A DNA stretch of 64,000 bases from Rhodovulum sulfidophilum DSM 1374 (lineage in GTDB: Bacteria > Pseudomonadota > Alphaproteobacteria > Rhodobacterales > Rhodobacteraceae), in the NCBI RefSeq assembly GCF_001633165.1, contig NZ_CP015418.1, positions 1,798,001 to 1,862,000 on the forward strand, in the 5' to 3' direction. Shown in pieces: positions 8,770 to 16,965 of this stretch (position 1 is the first letter of the stretch; every line of letters begins with the position of its first letter). The notes beneath the pieces were generated by a model, which was given only the letters and a program-made list of their open reading frames with translations, did not search any database and was not told the origin of the DNA. The position numbers and the translations under genes are program-made.

Positions 8770-9804
8770 ATGACTGCCGCCAGCCAGACCTCGTCGCAGC
8801 CGGGACAGGCCGCGATCCGCCCGGCCCAATACAGTGCCCGCGACTGGCGCATCGCGATATTTCGCGTCTGGCGGGGCATGGACGAGCGCAATGTCGCCCT
8901 GATCGCGGCCGGCGTGGCCTTCTACAGCTTTCTCTCGATCTTCCCCGCGCTTGCCGCGCTGATCGCGATCTGGGGCTTCCTCGCCGATCCGACCGTGATC
9001 CAGGATCAGTTGTCGATGGCGTCAGAGCTTTTGCCCGCGGGCGCCTACGAGGTCGTGCAGCGGCAGGTCGAGGCGCTGGTCGGCACCAGTTCCTCGACGC
9101 TGGGCTGGACCAGTCTGGTGTCGATCCTGCTCGCGATCTGGAGCGCGCGGGCGGCGGTTGCGGGGCTTATCCGCGGTCTCAACGCCATTTACGGCGAGAA
9201 GAACCGGGGCAATCCGATCGTGAGGATAGCGCTGGCGGTGGCGCTGACGGCGGTTCTGATCTTCGTGGCGCTTCTGGCCTTTTCGGCGGTGGTGCTGATC
9301 CCGGCGGTACTGGCTTTCGTCAAGCTGCCCGCTGCCATCGAGTTGCCGATCACGCTGCTGAAATGGGTGCTGATGCTGGGCGTGGCCTTTCTGGCCATTG
9401 CGCTGGTCTACCGTTACGGCCCGAACCGGCGGTCGGCGCGGCTGCAATGGGTGACGCCGGGGGCGGTCTTTGCGGTCGGCGCCTGGGCCTTGGGCTCGGT
9501 CGCGCTGGCTGCCTATATGCGCAGCTTCGACCGGCTCAACGAGGTTTACGGCTCGCTGGGCGCGGTGGTGGCATTGCTGTTCTGGCTTTACCTCAGCGCG
9601 GCGGTGACGCTGATCGGCGCGGCGCTGAATGCCGAACTCGAGTTGCTGACGCGCTGCGACAGCACGACCGGCCCCGAGCGCGCCGAGGGCGAACGCGGGG
9701 CCCATGTCGCCGATCACGTCCGCGACGAGACCGGCACTCTGAACGGCAAGGCGCCATCTTCGGAGGCCGGACGCGGTGCCGGGGAGGCCTCCGGGATGAC
9801 CTGA
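8770..9804 (+). CDS. YihY/BrkB (former RNase BN) family membrane protein
   Basis: A 344-residue integral membrane protein with about six hydrophobic segments between residues 45 and 290. The family hallmark GVAFYSFLSIFPALAALIAI is near residue 45, and GLNAIYGEKNRG and FWLYLSAAVTLIGAALNAEL follow. The family was once misassigned as ribonuclease BN; its true function is unclear. The C-terminal 50 residues are polar and probably disordered. The ATG at 8770 has GGGAG 8 bases upstream; a GTG at 8761 is an alternative start. It stands alone. Confidence 0.88.
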   Translation: MTAASQTSSQPGQAAIRPAQYSARDWRIAIFRVWRGMDERNVALIAAGVAFYSFLSIFPALAALIAIWGFLADPTVIQDQLSMASELLPAGAYEVVQRQVEALVGTSSSTLGWTSLVSILLAIWSARAAVAGLIRGLNAIYGEKNRGNPIVRIALAVALTAVLIFVALLAFSAVVLIPAVLAFVKLPAAIELPITLLKWVLMLGVAFLAIALVYRYGPNRRSARLQWVTPGAVFAVGAWALGSVALAAYMRSFDRLNEVYGSLGAVVALLFWLYLSAAVTLIGAALNAELELLTRCDSTTGPERAEGERGAHVADHVRDETGTLNGKAPSSEAGRGAGEASGMT

Positions 9805-10180
9805 GAAGGACCCTCCCGACCTTGGCGCGGCCGAGACGGGTGGCCCGCATCAACGTTGCCCGGGTTGCGGAGGCCCGCCTGATAGCCCCCGCGGCGAGGT
9901 CTTGATGCGGGCCGCTATCGAAAAGCGTCGAAAACAGCGTCGAAAAATCTGGCCCCTTTTCGGGGGCGTCCTGCATCCAGCGACGCGGGCCTGTCAAAAG
10001 CGGTGCAGAGAAAACCGCGAAGCGGTTCGGTTGAAACCTGCGGGTGGGCGCTTTCGGACTGGGCCGGATCGCAACATGTTTTTCTTCGCGGCACGGTCTT
10101 TGAATTTTTGCTTGATTGAAATTTTAAATCAATTCTATCCTGCGTTGTATAATTTTATAAAAAACGAGCAGGACGTGAAA
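9805..10180 (+). promoter_or_regulatory. AT-rich promoter region of the following gene
   Basis: A 376-bp gap. Its last 80 bp are strikingly AT-rich for this genome. They contain a perfect -10 box TATAAT (10148-10153), a weak -35 (TTAAAT, 10124-10129, 18-bp spacing) and a 21-bp near-palindrome TTGATTGAAA-T-TTTAAATCAA spanning 10112-10132 (one mismatched pair) over the -35. Further upstream, AGCGTCGAAAA occurs twice (9924-9934, 9936-9946). The first part of the gap holds no gene. Confidence 0.6.
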
Positions 10181-10810
10181 ATGACCCAGATCGCAGAAAT
10201 TGCGCCCGTGCCTTTTGCATGGACGCGCGGACTGGTCAGCGCGCGCGCGGGCGCCTTGCTGGCCGATCTGTTTCCCCGGGCGCGCGACGCCCGGGCGGGC
10301 GAGTGCATTGGTCTTGTCAAGCGGTTCATCGCCTTCGGTCGGCGGTCGCTGACCGGTCATCCGGCCGAGGCGCTGGTGGTGATGGGCGAGGACGGCCGGC
10401 CTGTCTGCCTGTCTGCCCGGCATCTCGATGCCGAGGCGCGGCAGGACCTGTTCCGGTTGGAGGAGATCCTGTCGGCGCCGGGGCTTCTGGCCTATGGCGC
10501 GCTCACGCCGCATGCCTCGGAGCTGCACCGCGCGACGACCCCGCCGCGGGCGCTGGAGCTGATCCTCGGCGCCGATGTGCATCTGCTCCGGACGCTGGAC
10601 TGGCGCGCCGATATTGCCGGGCGGCGTCGGGCGGGCGAGCCTGTCGCGCGGGCGCTGGCCGCCAATCTGCGGCTGTTATCCGAGCATCCCGGCTCGCCCG
10701 AAGCGGTCGAACAGCTCCGCGACCGGCTGCAGGCCCGGGCCGGGCTGATGCTGGGGCTGCTGAGTTTCGACGAACCGGTGCTGCCCGCGATGGCCGTGAT
10801 CGCGGCCTGA
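10181..10810 (+). CDS. Unrecognised protein
   Basis: A 209-residue soluble protein that I do not recognise. It has no signal peptide or membrane helix. It is rich in Leu, Ala and Arg, mostly predicted helical, with segments such as GECIGLVKRFIAFGRRSL and LARALAANLRLLSEHPGSPE (the reader should treat these as descriptive, not diagnostic). The ATG follows AGGA and a consensus -10 lies about 30 bp upstream, so the gene looks strongly transcribed from its own promoter. Codon use matches the rest of the window. It is not in an operon; the convergent bactofilin gene ends 62 bp beyond it. Confidence 0.7.
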   Translation: MTQIAEIAPVPFAWTRGLVSARAGALLADLFPRARDARAGECIGLVKRFIAFGRRSLTGHPAEALVVMGEDGRPVCLSARHLDAEARQDLFRLEEILSAPGLLAYGALTPHASELHRATTPPRALELILGADVHLLRTLDWRADIAGRRRAGEPVARALAANLRLLSEHPGSPEAVEQLRDRLQARAGLMLGLLSFDEPVLPAMAVIAA

Positions 10811-10872
10811 ACGGCCTGAATGGCCGGGCGGTGCCGACGGGGCGGCCGGGGGCCGACCAAGGGGCTGGGTGT

Positions 10873-11187
10873 TCAGCGTCCGGCGATCTCGACCCGGCCC
10901 GAGACCCTGGCGCCCTTGCTCGAGGTCAGGCTTTCGGCGGTCAGATCGGCCTGCACCCGGGCCGAGGCCGAAAGCGTGAGATCGGTGCAGGTCACGCGGC
11001 CCGAGATCGTGCCGCTGATGGTGACCGCCTCGGCGGTGAGGGCGCCTGTGACCTGCCCGGTCGCGCTGATCTCGATCGCCTTGGCGGTGATGTTTCCCTT
11101 GACCTGTCCGTTGACGATCACGGCGCTGTCCTTGGCGACGAGATCGCCTTCGATCGTCAGATCCTGCGAGATGATTGCCTGGGCCAT
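10873..11187 (-). CDS. Bactofilin family cytoskeletal protein
   Basis: A 104-residue bactofilin, a protein that polymerises into a right-handed beta-helix without nucleotide and scaffolds cell-envelope proteins. The repeated pattern of short beta rungs is clear: ISQDLTIEGDLVAKDSAVI, VNGQVKGNITAKAIEI, ATGQVTGALTAEAVTI, SGTISGRVTCTDLTLSASA. The length is typical of a minimal bactofilin core. ATG 11187 has GGAG 8 bases upstream; an earlier in-frame ATG at 11214 lacks one. It is monocistronic; no M23 peptidase partner is next to it. Confidence 0.88.
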   Translation of the reverse strand: MAQAIISQDLTIEGDLVAKDSAVIVNGQVKGNITAKAIEISATGQVTGALTAEAVTISGTISGRVTCTDLTLSASARVQADLTAESLTSSKGARVSGRVEIAGR

Positions 11188-11676
11188 ATACGCCGCTCCG
11201 CTTTGGGGTCTCATTCGGGCCTTTCAATGCGGTGGCTCGGCGCCGGCCACAAGGGCTGTCCCCGACCGGATACGCCTTCTCGTCCCACCGTTGCCCGGTT
11301 GCGACGGCGGCGTGGCTTTCGCCGGGTTCTCGCGCTTCAGCAGGGCGCAGCTCGGGCCTGCCGGATATCGGTTTAGGCGATCTTTCCGTCCCGGAGGGCG
11401 ATGATGTCGATATTGCCGTTGCCGCCCAAGCGCATGCCGCCGGATCATTCTCCGCAGGGATGGCCGGCATCGAACCCCCGGTGTTCTCCGGTTTCGGCAT
11501 CGGTCCCGGGACGCTGCCTCTTGACCCAGCCGTAGCGCTTGCCGTTGAACCCAGCGACTGGGCCGACCGGCAGAATTTCCGCCCGTCGGGGAAGGTCATC
11601 CGGAAGTCCCCGGTCAAAACTCGGCAGCAGAGTGGGAGCGGGGATCATCGGACGTCCGAGACAGACCCCGAGCGTT
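11188..11676. other. Gap upstream of the bactofilin gene, no gene recognised
   Basis: About 490 bp between the bactofilin start and the end of the DUF3800 gene. Short open frames exist on both strands but none resembles a known family or has a good ribosome-binding site. The boundary with the AT-rich DUF3800 gene is abrupt. It may be debris from insertion of that gene. Confidence 0.45.
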
Positions 11677-12504
11677 TCAGAGGGTCGCCTCGAGGTTTTC
11701 AGATGGCTGCACGGGCTTTCGAGGTTTTACAAACATTCCGTGCTCTCTAAGCAGATCTGACGTCGGTTGGCAGATGTTTTTCATCTTGGAACTCTGTATT
11801 AGGTATAGTTCCAGTCCTGAGCTTTCGTGGAGGGAGCTCGTTAGAAGCTCTCGCAGGTACCTAGATTCTGTGATTCCAAAATTGTTTCGGTTCCTGTCGA
11901 ATGCAGAAAATACTGCGTGCGCAATGATGTCCGGCACAGAGAAGATATGGCTATCTTCCTTTTTTCTTGCTTTGATTGAGCTGGCGGAAATGTGGGGGAT
12001 CGAATCGACGTCGTCGCCGGTCGGGTTTCCTGCAACCTTTTTTATGTATCGTTGCAGCTGTTCATAGTCGTGCTCTCGCCTTTCGAAGACAATTTCGACC
12101 GCGTCCCGGGGTATGTTCCTATCGCGAAGATGGCGGCCCAGAATGTTCAGTAAATACAGGGCTGTGCGATTGTAGTATTGCTGAGGGTTTCCGCGCGAGC
12201 GTGTCCGGAAGCCACCGAGTGTATTTTTGTCGCTGACGATCCCAAAGACATCAATGTCTAAAGCAAGTATCTCGCGAATTAAGTATATTTTTTGGACATG
12301 ATTGATGTCCGCGGCATGCAGAAATTTCTTTTTCTTGAATTTTCTCTGAATCTCATCAAAGCGTTCAGCCACCTCGGATTCTCGGGCTTTTGGAATGAGC
12401 GCGCCGCCCATACACAAGTATTGTGAAGGGCCCACTTCGTCCGAGATGCCCGGCTCTTGTGTTACATGGCCGCTTTCGTCAGCAAAGAAGGTAAAATGTG
12501 CCAC
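11677..12504 (-). CDS. DUF3800 domain protein, probably acquired
   Basis: A 275-residue DUF3800 protein. The N-terminal FFADESG motif (acidic residues expected at the active site of an RNase H-like fold) starts near residue 6, IDVFGIVSDK follows near 95, IVFERREHDYEQL near 140, and FSVPDIIAHAVFSAFD near 195, matching the family's later conserved Asp-Ile/Ala segment. Biochemical function is unknown. Base composition is far more AT-rich than its neighbours, pointing to horizontal transfer. The best start is GTG at 12504, with AAGGAG 8 bases before it; an in-frame ATG at 12537 has no such site. The ribosome-binding site lies in a hairpin loop, so translation may be regulated. Confidence 0.8.
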   Translation of the reverse strand: MAHFTFFADESGHVTQEPGISDEVGPSQYLCMGGALIPKARESEVAERFDEIQRKFKKKKFLHAADINHVQKIYLIREILALDIDVFGIVSDKNTLGGFRTRSRGNPQQYYNRTALYLLNILGRHLRDRNIPRDAVEIVFERREHDYEQLQRYIKKVAGNPTGDDVDSIPHISASSIKARKKEDSHIFSVPDIIAHAVFSAFDRNRNNFGITESRYLRELLTSSLHESSGLELYLIQSSKMKNICQPTSDLLREHGMFVKPRKPVQPSENLEATL

Positions 12505-12534
12505 AAGAATTGCTCCTTTTCGCAATTCTTGTGG
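12501..12534 (-). promoter_or_regulatory. Hairpin presenting the DUF3800 ribosome-binding site
   Basis: Perfect 13-bp inverted repeat CCACAAGAATTGC / GCAATTCTTGTGG with an 8-base loop. Read on the minus strand, the loop is GAAAAGGA, i.e. most of the Shine-Dalgarno AAAAGGAG, and the GTG start codon lies inside the distal arm. The structure could sequester the start. It also lies 28 bp beyond the ettA stop, so it might partly act as a terminator, though no clean U-run follows. Confidence 0.65.
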
Positions 12535-12561
12535 CATGAGTATCAATGGTGCAAGTGTGAC

Positions 12562-14229
12562 TTACCGCGCGAACTTCTTGTACTTCACCCGCTTGGGCTC
12601 GACCGCATCGGGGCCCAGTCTCCGGATCTTGTCTTCCTCATAGGCCTCGAAGTTGCCCTCGAACCATTCCACATGGGCCTCGCCCTCGAAGGCCAGGATG
12701 TGGGTACACAGCCGGTCGAGGAAGAAACGGTCGTGCGAGATGATGACCGCGCAGCCCGCGAAATCTTCCAGGGCGGCTTCCAGCGCCTGCAGCGTCTCGA
12801 CGTCCAGATCGTTGGTCGGCTCGTCAAGCAGAAGCACGTTGCCGCCCGATTTCAGAAGCTTGGCCATGTGGACGCGGTTGCGCTCGCCGCCCGACAGCAG
12901 CCCCACCTTCTTCTGCTGGTCGCCGCCCTTGAAGTTGAAGGACGAACAATAGGCGCGGCTGTTCACCTCGGCATCACCGAGGACCACGATGTCGAGCCCG
13001 TCGGAAACCTCTTCCCAGACCGTCTTGTCGGGGTCGAGCGCGTCGCGGGACTGGTCGACATAGGACAGCTTGACCGTGTCGCCGAACTCGATGGTGCCCT
13101 CGTCGGGCGTCTCCTGGCCGGTCAGCATCCGGAAGAAGGTCGATTTCCCGGCGCCGTTCGGGCCGATCACACCGACGATGCCGCCTGGGGGCAGCGCGAA
13201 GCTGAGATCCTCGATCAGCAGCCTGTCGCCGAAGCCCTTCTTGAGGCCCTCGATCTCGATCACCTTGCCACCCAGGCGCGGACCGTTCGGGATGATGATC
13301 TGGGCGCGGCTGAGCTTTTCGCGTTCGGACTGGCCAGCCATTTCCTCATAGGCCTGGATCCGGGCCTTGGATTTCGCCTGCCGGGCCTTCTGGCCGGCGC
13401 GGATCCAGTCAAGTTCGCGTTCCAGCTGCTTCTGCTTGGCCTTGTCCTCGCGGGCCTCCTGGGCCAGGCGCTTGGCCTTCTGTTCCAGCCAGGACGAATA
13501 GTTGCCCTCATAGGGAATGCCCCGGCCGCGGTCGAGTTCGAGGATCCAGCCGGTGATGTCGTCGAGGAAATAGCGGTCATGGGTGACGATCAGGATCGTG
13601 CCCTTGTACTCGATCAGGTGCTGCTGCAGCCAGGCGACGGTCTCGGCGTCGAGGTGGTTGGTCGGTTCGTCCAAGAGCAGCATCTCGGGCGCTTCGAGCA
13701 GCAGCTTGCACAGAGCCACCCGGCGCCGCTCGCCGCCCGAAAGCGTCTCGACCGGCGCGTCGTCGGGCGGGCAGCGCAGGGCCTCCATCGCGACGTCGAT
13801 CTGGCTGTCGAGATCCCACAGGTTCTCGGCGTCGATCTGGTCCTGCAGGGTCGTCATCTCTTCCATCAGCTCGTCCGAGTAATCCTCGGCGACCTTCAGC
13901 GCGACCTCGTTGAAGCGGTCGAGCTTGGCCTTTTTCTCGGCCACGCCCAGCATCACGTTCTCGCGGACCGACAGCTTGGGGTCGAGCTCGGGCTCCTGCG
14001 GCAGGTAGCCGACGCGGGCGCCCTTGGCGGCCCAGGCCTCGCCCGAGAAGTCCTTGTCCCAGCCCGCCATGATCCGCAGAAGCGTCGATTTCCCGGCGCC
14101 GTTGACGCCCACGACGCCGATCTTGACCCCGGGAAGGAAGTTCAACCGGATGTTTTCAAAGCACTTCTTGCCGCCCGGATAGGTCTTGGACACGCCGTCC
14201 ATGTGGTAGACATATTGGTAGGAAGCCAT
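12562..14229 (-). CDS. ettA: Energy-dependent translational throttle EttA (ABC-F ATPase)
   Basis: ABC-F protein that binds the ribosomal E site and gates entry into elongation according to the ATP/ADP ratio. It is 555 residues, the same length as E. coli EttA. It has two nucleotide-binding domains: Walker A GVNGAGKST and GPNGAGKST, signatures LSGGERRRVALCK and LSGGERNRVHMAK, and Walker B motifs MLLLDEPTNHLD and VLLLDEPTNDLD. Between them is the charged linker helix rich in Lys/Arg/Glu (KRLAQEAREDKAKQKQLERE). The ATG at 14229 follows GAGG. It is monocistronic and divergent from nadD. Confidence 0.96.
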   Translation of the reverse strand: MASYQYVYHMDGVSKTYPGGKKCFENIRLNFLPGVKIGVVGVNGAGKSTLLRIMAGWDKDFSGEAWAAKGARVGYLPQEPELDPKLSVRENVMLGVAEKKAKLDRFNEVALKVAEDYSDELMEEMTTLQDQIDAENLWDLDSQIDVAMEALRCPPDDAPVETLSGGERRRVALCKLLLEAPEMLLLDEPTNHLDAETVAWLQQHLIEYKGTILIVTHDRYFLDDITGWILELDRGRGIPYEGNYSSWLEQKAKRLAQEAREDKAKQKQLERELDWIRAGQKARQAKSKARIQAYEEMAGQSEREKLSRAQIIIPNGPRLGGKVIEIEGLKKGFGDRLLIEDLSFALPPGGIVGVIGPNGAGKSTFFRMLTGQETPDEGTIEFGDTVKLSYVDQSRDALDPDKTVWEEVSDGLDIVVLGDAEVNSRAYCSSFNFKGGDQQKKVGLLSGGERNRVHMAKLLKSGGNVLLLDEPTNDLDVETLQALEAALEDFAGCAVIISHDRFFLDRLCTHILAFEGEAHVEWFEGNFEAYEEDKIRRLGPDAVEPKRVKYKKFAR

Positions 14230-14349
14230 CGCGAACGCCTCGTGCAGAAGGTGTAACAGTCGAGCCAGCACATAGCGATTCCGCTGGACAAGGGCAATGA
14301 CGGGCAGGTTAACGTCCGGTCCTGTCGATTGAGCGGTTGGGGCAGGTGA

Positions 14350-14958
14350 ATGCGGGCGGGTTTTCCGAAGGCGCGGGCAGGGATGCGGGTCGGGCTGCTG
14401 GGCGGGTCATTCGACCCGGCCCATGAGGGGCATGCGCATATCACCCGCACGGCGCTGAAGCGGTTCGGGCTCGACCGGGTCTGGTGGCTGGTCTCGCCGG
14501 GCAATCCGCTGAAGGCCGAAGGCCCGGCGCCGATGGCGCGGCGGCTCGCGGCGGCCGAGGCGGTGATGCAGCATCCGCGCGTCGCGATCACCGATCTCGA
14601 GGCCCGGATCGGCACCCGCTACACCGCCGAGACGCTGGAGCGGCTGATGCGGCTTTATCCCGGGGTCCGGTTCGTCTGGCTGATGGGCGCGGACAACCTG
14701 ATCAGTTTCCACCGCTGGGAGCGCTGGCGCTGGATCCTCGACAATGTCCCGGTGGGCGTGCTGGCGCGCCCGGGGCAGGGGGTTGCGGCGCGGCGGGCGC
14801 GGGCGGCGCTGACGCATGAACGCTACCGGCTCGACCCGACGGATGCGGCGCTGCTGGCCGACAGCCAGCCCCCGGCCTGGTGCTATCTCAACATGCCGAT
14901 GGTCGATCTGTCCTCCTCCGAAATCCGTGCCCGCGGCGACTGGGCGAGGCGGGGGTGA
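14350..14958 (+). CDS. nadD: Nicotinate-nucleotide adenylyltransferase (NadD)
   Basis: Adenylates nicotinate mononucleotide to deamido-NAD in NAD synthesis. The 202-residue product shows [14 protein letters not shown], the nucleotidyltransferase (H/T)xGH site, near residues 18-31, and the C-terminal SSSEIRAR signature. The start at 14350 is preceded by AGGTGA; an ATG 11 codons later is an alternative closer to the usual N-terminus. In many bacteria nadD is followed by rsfS; here the next gene is a carboxypeptidase. Confidence 0.95.
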   Translation: MRAGFPKARAGMRVGLLGGSFDPAHEGHAHITRTALKRFGLDRVWWLVSPGNPLKAEGPAPMARRLAAAEAVMQHPRVAITDLEARIGTRYTAETLERLMRLYPGVRFVWLMGADNLISFHRWERWRWILDNVPVGVLARPGQGVAARRARAALTHERYRLDPTDAALLADSQPPAWCYLNMPMVDLSSSEIRARGDWARRG

Positions 14959-15070
14959 TCCCGCTGCGCCCCGCGCGCCCCGACCGTGCCGAGGCGGGCC
15001 CGGGGCAGATCCGGACAGCCCGCCCTTTCCCCGCTTGCCCGCACCGGGCCGATTTGGTTCACTCGCGCGC

Positions 15071-16561
15071 ATGAAGACTTCGAAGACTTCCTTTACGCGG
15101 CGCCTGTTCCTCGGCGGGCTTCTGGCCGCTCCGGCCTCCTCTGCGCTGGGCGCGCCGCTCGTGCGTTCGCTGGTGCCGCGACCGCGACCGGAACAGAGCG
15201 GCGGCATTGCCGATCCCGCGCAGCTGGTCGAGCGGGCCCGTCTGACGGGCAAGGTCGCCTTCGCGATTGCCGATCTCGAGACCGGCGCGCTGCTGGAGGC
15301 GCATCGGCCGCAACTTGGCCTGCCCCCCGCATCGGTCGCGAAATCGGTCACCGCGCTTTACGCGCTTGATGCGCTCGGCCCGGAATACCGCTTCACCACG
15401 CGGCTGATCGCGACCGGCCCGATCATGGGCGGGCGGCTCGAGGGCGACCTGGTGCTGGTGGGGAGCGGCGATCCGACGCTCGATACCGACCAGCTTGGCG
15501 AGCTTGCGGCCCAGCTCAGGGCCAATGGCGTGACCGAGGTGGCGGGACGGTTCCTGTACCATGCCGGGGCGCTGCCGAAGATCGCGGCGATCGACCCGGA
15601 CCAGCCGCCTCAGGTCGGGTACAATCCGGCGCTTTCGGGGCTGAACCTCAATTTCAACCGGGTCCATTTCGAATGGCGCCGCGCCTCGGACGGCTATGCC
15701 GTGACCATGGATGCCCGCGCCCGGCGCTATTCGCCCGAGGTCGGTGTGGCGCGGATGCTGGTCGTCGACCGCAAGGCCCCGGTCTATACTTATGCCTCGA
15801 AAGGCGGCATCGACGAATGGACGGTGGCCCGTGGCGCCCTGGGGGCCGAGGGTGCGCGCTGGTTGCCGGTGCGCCGCCCCGCTTTGTACTGCGCCGAGGT
15901 GTTCCAGACCCTCGCCAGCGCGCAGGGGATCGCGATGGCCCGGCCCGAGGCGCTGGCGGGGTCGGCCGAGGCCTTCCAGATCGGCCGGATCGACAGCGCG
16001 CCGCTGGCCGAGATCCTGCGCGGGATGCTGAAATACTCGACCAATGTCACGGCCGAGGCCGTGGGCCTGGCCGCGACCATCGCCCGGGGCGGACAGCCGC
16101 AGGATCTGGCCCAGTCCGGGCAGGCGATGACCGAGTGGATGGCGGCGCGCATGGGGGCGCAGAAGGCCCGCTTCGTCGATCATTCGGGGCTGGGCGATGC
16201 CTCGCGGCTCTCGCCGCTCGAACTGGTGCGCACGCTGGCCATCGCCGCCCCCGAGGGCCAGCTCAGGCCGCTGCTGAAGGATGTTCCCTTGCGCGACGCC
16301 TCCGGCCGGCCGATGCGCGCGCATCCGGTCAAGGTCGAGGCCAAGACCGGCACGCTCAATTTCGTCTCGGCGCTGGCGGGCTATATCGGCCAGCCCGGCG
16401 GGCGGCAGATGGCCTTCGCGATCTTCTCGGCCGACGAGGAACGGCGCGCCCGGATCAGGCCCGAGGAGATGGAGCGTCCGCGCGGCGGCCGGGCCTGGCT
16501 GACGCGGGCGCGGATGCTGCAGCACGAGCTGTTGCGGCGCTGGGCCGAGACCTATGCCTGA
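15071..16561 (+). CDS. dacB: D-alanyl-D-alanine carboxypeptidase/endopeptidase (PBP4/DacB type)
   Basis: Class C penicillin-binding protein that trims or cleaves peptidoglycan cross-links in the periplasm. It is 496 residues long. The N-terminus carries a twin-arginine export signal (TRRLFLGG followed by a hydrophobic stretch and ALGA). The active-site motifs are present: SVAK (SxxK) near residue 90, STN (SxN) near 323, and KTG near 432. Between them lies the long insertion typical of PBP4-type enzymes. No strong ribosome-binding site precedes the ATG. Tat rather than Sec export is a noteworthy detail. Confidence 0.92.
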   Translation: MKTSKTSFTRRLFLGGLLAAPASSALGAPLVRSLVPRPRPEQSGGIADPAQLVERARLTGKVAFAIADLETGALLEAHRPQLGLPPASVAKSVTALYALDALGPEYRFTTRLIATGPIMGGRLEGDLVLVGSGDPTLDTDQLGELAAQLRANGVTEVAGRFLYHAGALPKIAAIDPDQPPQVGYNPALSGLNLNFNRVHFEWRRASDGYAVTMDARARRYSPEVGVARMLVVDRKAPVYTYASKGGIDEWTVARGALGAEGARWLPVRRPALYCAEVFQTLASAQGIAMARPEALAGSAEAFQIGRIDSAPLAEILRGMLKYSTNVTAEAVGLAATIARGGQPQDLAQSGQAMTEWMAARMGAQKARFVDHSGLGDASRLSPLELVRTLAIAAPEGQLRPLLKDVPLRDASGRPMRAHPVKVEAKTGTLNFVSALAGYIGQPGGRQMAFAIFSADEERRARIRPEEMERPRGGRAWLTRARMLQHELLRRWAETYA

Positions 16562-16597
16562 GGCGGGGGCCTGAGGCGGGGGCCTGAGCCGGCTCAG
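16557..16597. repeat. Tandem 13-bp repeat and palindrome at the dacB stop
   Basis: Two perfect copies of CCTGAGGCGGGGG (16557-16569, 16570-16582), the first containing the dacB stop codon, followed by a partial third copy. That copy merges into a 14-bp perfect palindrome CTGAGCCGGCTCAG (16584-16597), which covers the stop codon of the convergent gene. It is likely replication slippage plus a bidirectional hairpin. Confidence 0.6.
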
Positions 16598-16962
16598 ACT
16601 CCCTCGGGCCGGGCGATCAGCAGCCCGGCGACGAAGCCCGCCTGATTGTGAAAGGCGTCTATCCGGGCCATTTCGGCCTCGGTGCAGCCCAGGAGCAGCT
16701 TGAGTTCGGCATCGTGCTTGGTCAGGTCCATCGAGGCGATCACGCCGGTGACCCGCGGCTCGGGCAGGCTGCCGCGCCACAGGTCAACCCCGTCGCCGTC
16801 TATGGCGCGGGTGCCGTCGAGATAGCCGTAATCGAGCGGGTAGACGATCTCGGGAAAGCGCGGATGGGCCGAGCCTTTGGGGCGGTCGAGCACGATCCGG
16901 GCGCTGGCGACGAAGCGGTCGGCGAAGGGCCAGAACCGCGCGGGCAGATCGACCGGAACCAT
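16594..16962 (-). CDS. Short inorganic pyrophosphatase-like protein
   Basis: A 122-residue protein resembling family I soluble inorganic pyrophosphatase: YPLDYGYLDGT near residue 41, DGDGVDLWRG near 55 (the D-x-D-x-x-D metal motif, but with Gly where Pro/Glu is usual), then GVIASMDLTKHDAELKLLLGC. It is well short of the usual 170-180 residues, so part of the barrel is missing. It may be a divergent hydrolase or a non-catalytic relative. It starts 3 bp after the TerB-like gene and is clearly in the same operon. Confidence 0.75.
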   Translation of the reverse strand: MVPVDLPARFWPFADRFVASARIVLDRPKGSAHPRFPEIVYPLDYGYLDGTRAIDGDGVDLWRGSLPEPRVTGVIASMDLTKHDAELKLLLGCTEAEMARIDAFHNQAGFVAGLLIARPEGV

Positions 16963-16965
16963 CGG

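Noticed and set aside
10112..10132. Possible FNR box (TTGAT-N4-ATCAA)
   Set aside because: The half-sites are 11 bases apart, not 4, so it does not match the FNR/FnrL consensus.
11373..11435. Tiny minus-strand open frame MRLGGNGNIDIIALRDGKIA
   Set aside because: Twenty codons, no ribosome-binding site and no recognisable family; could be chance, so not listed as a gene.
12501..12534. Hairpin as a simple ettA terminator
   Set aside because: The stem fits but no U-run follows directly, and the loop coincides with a ribosome-binding site, which fits a translational role better.
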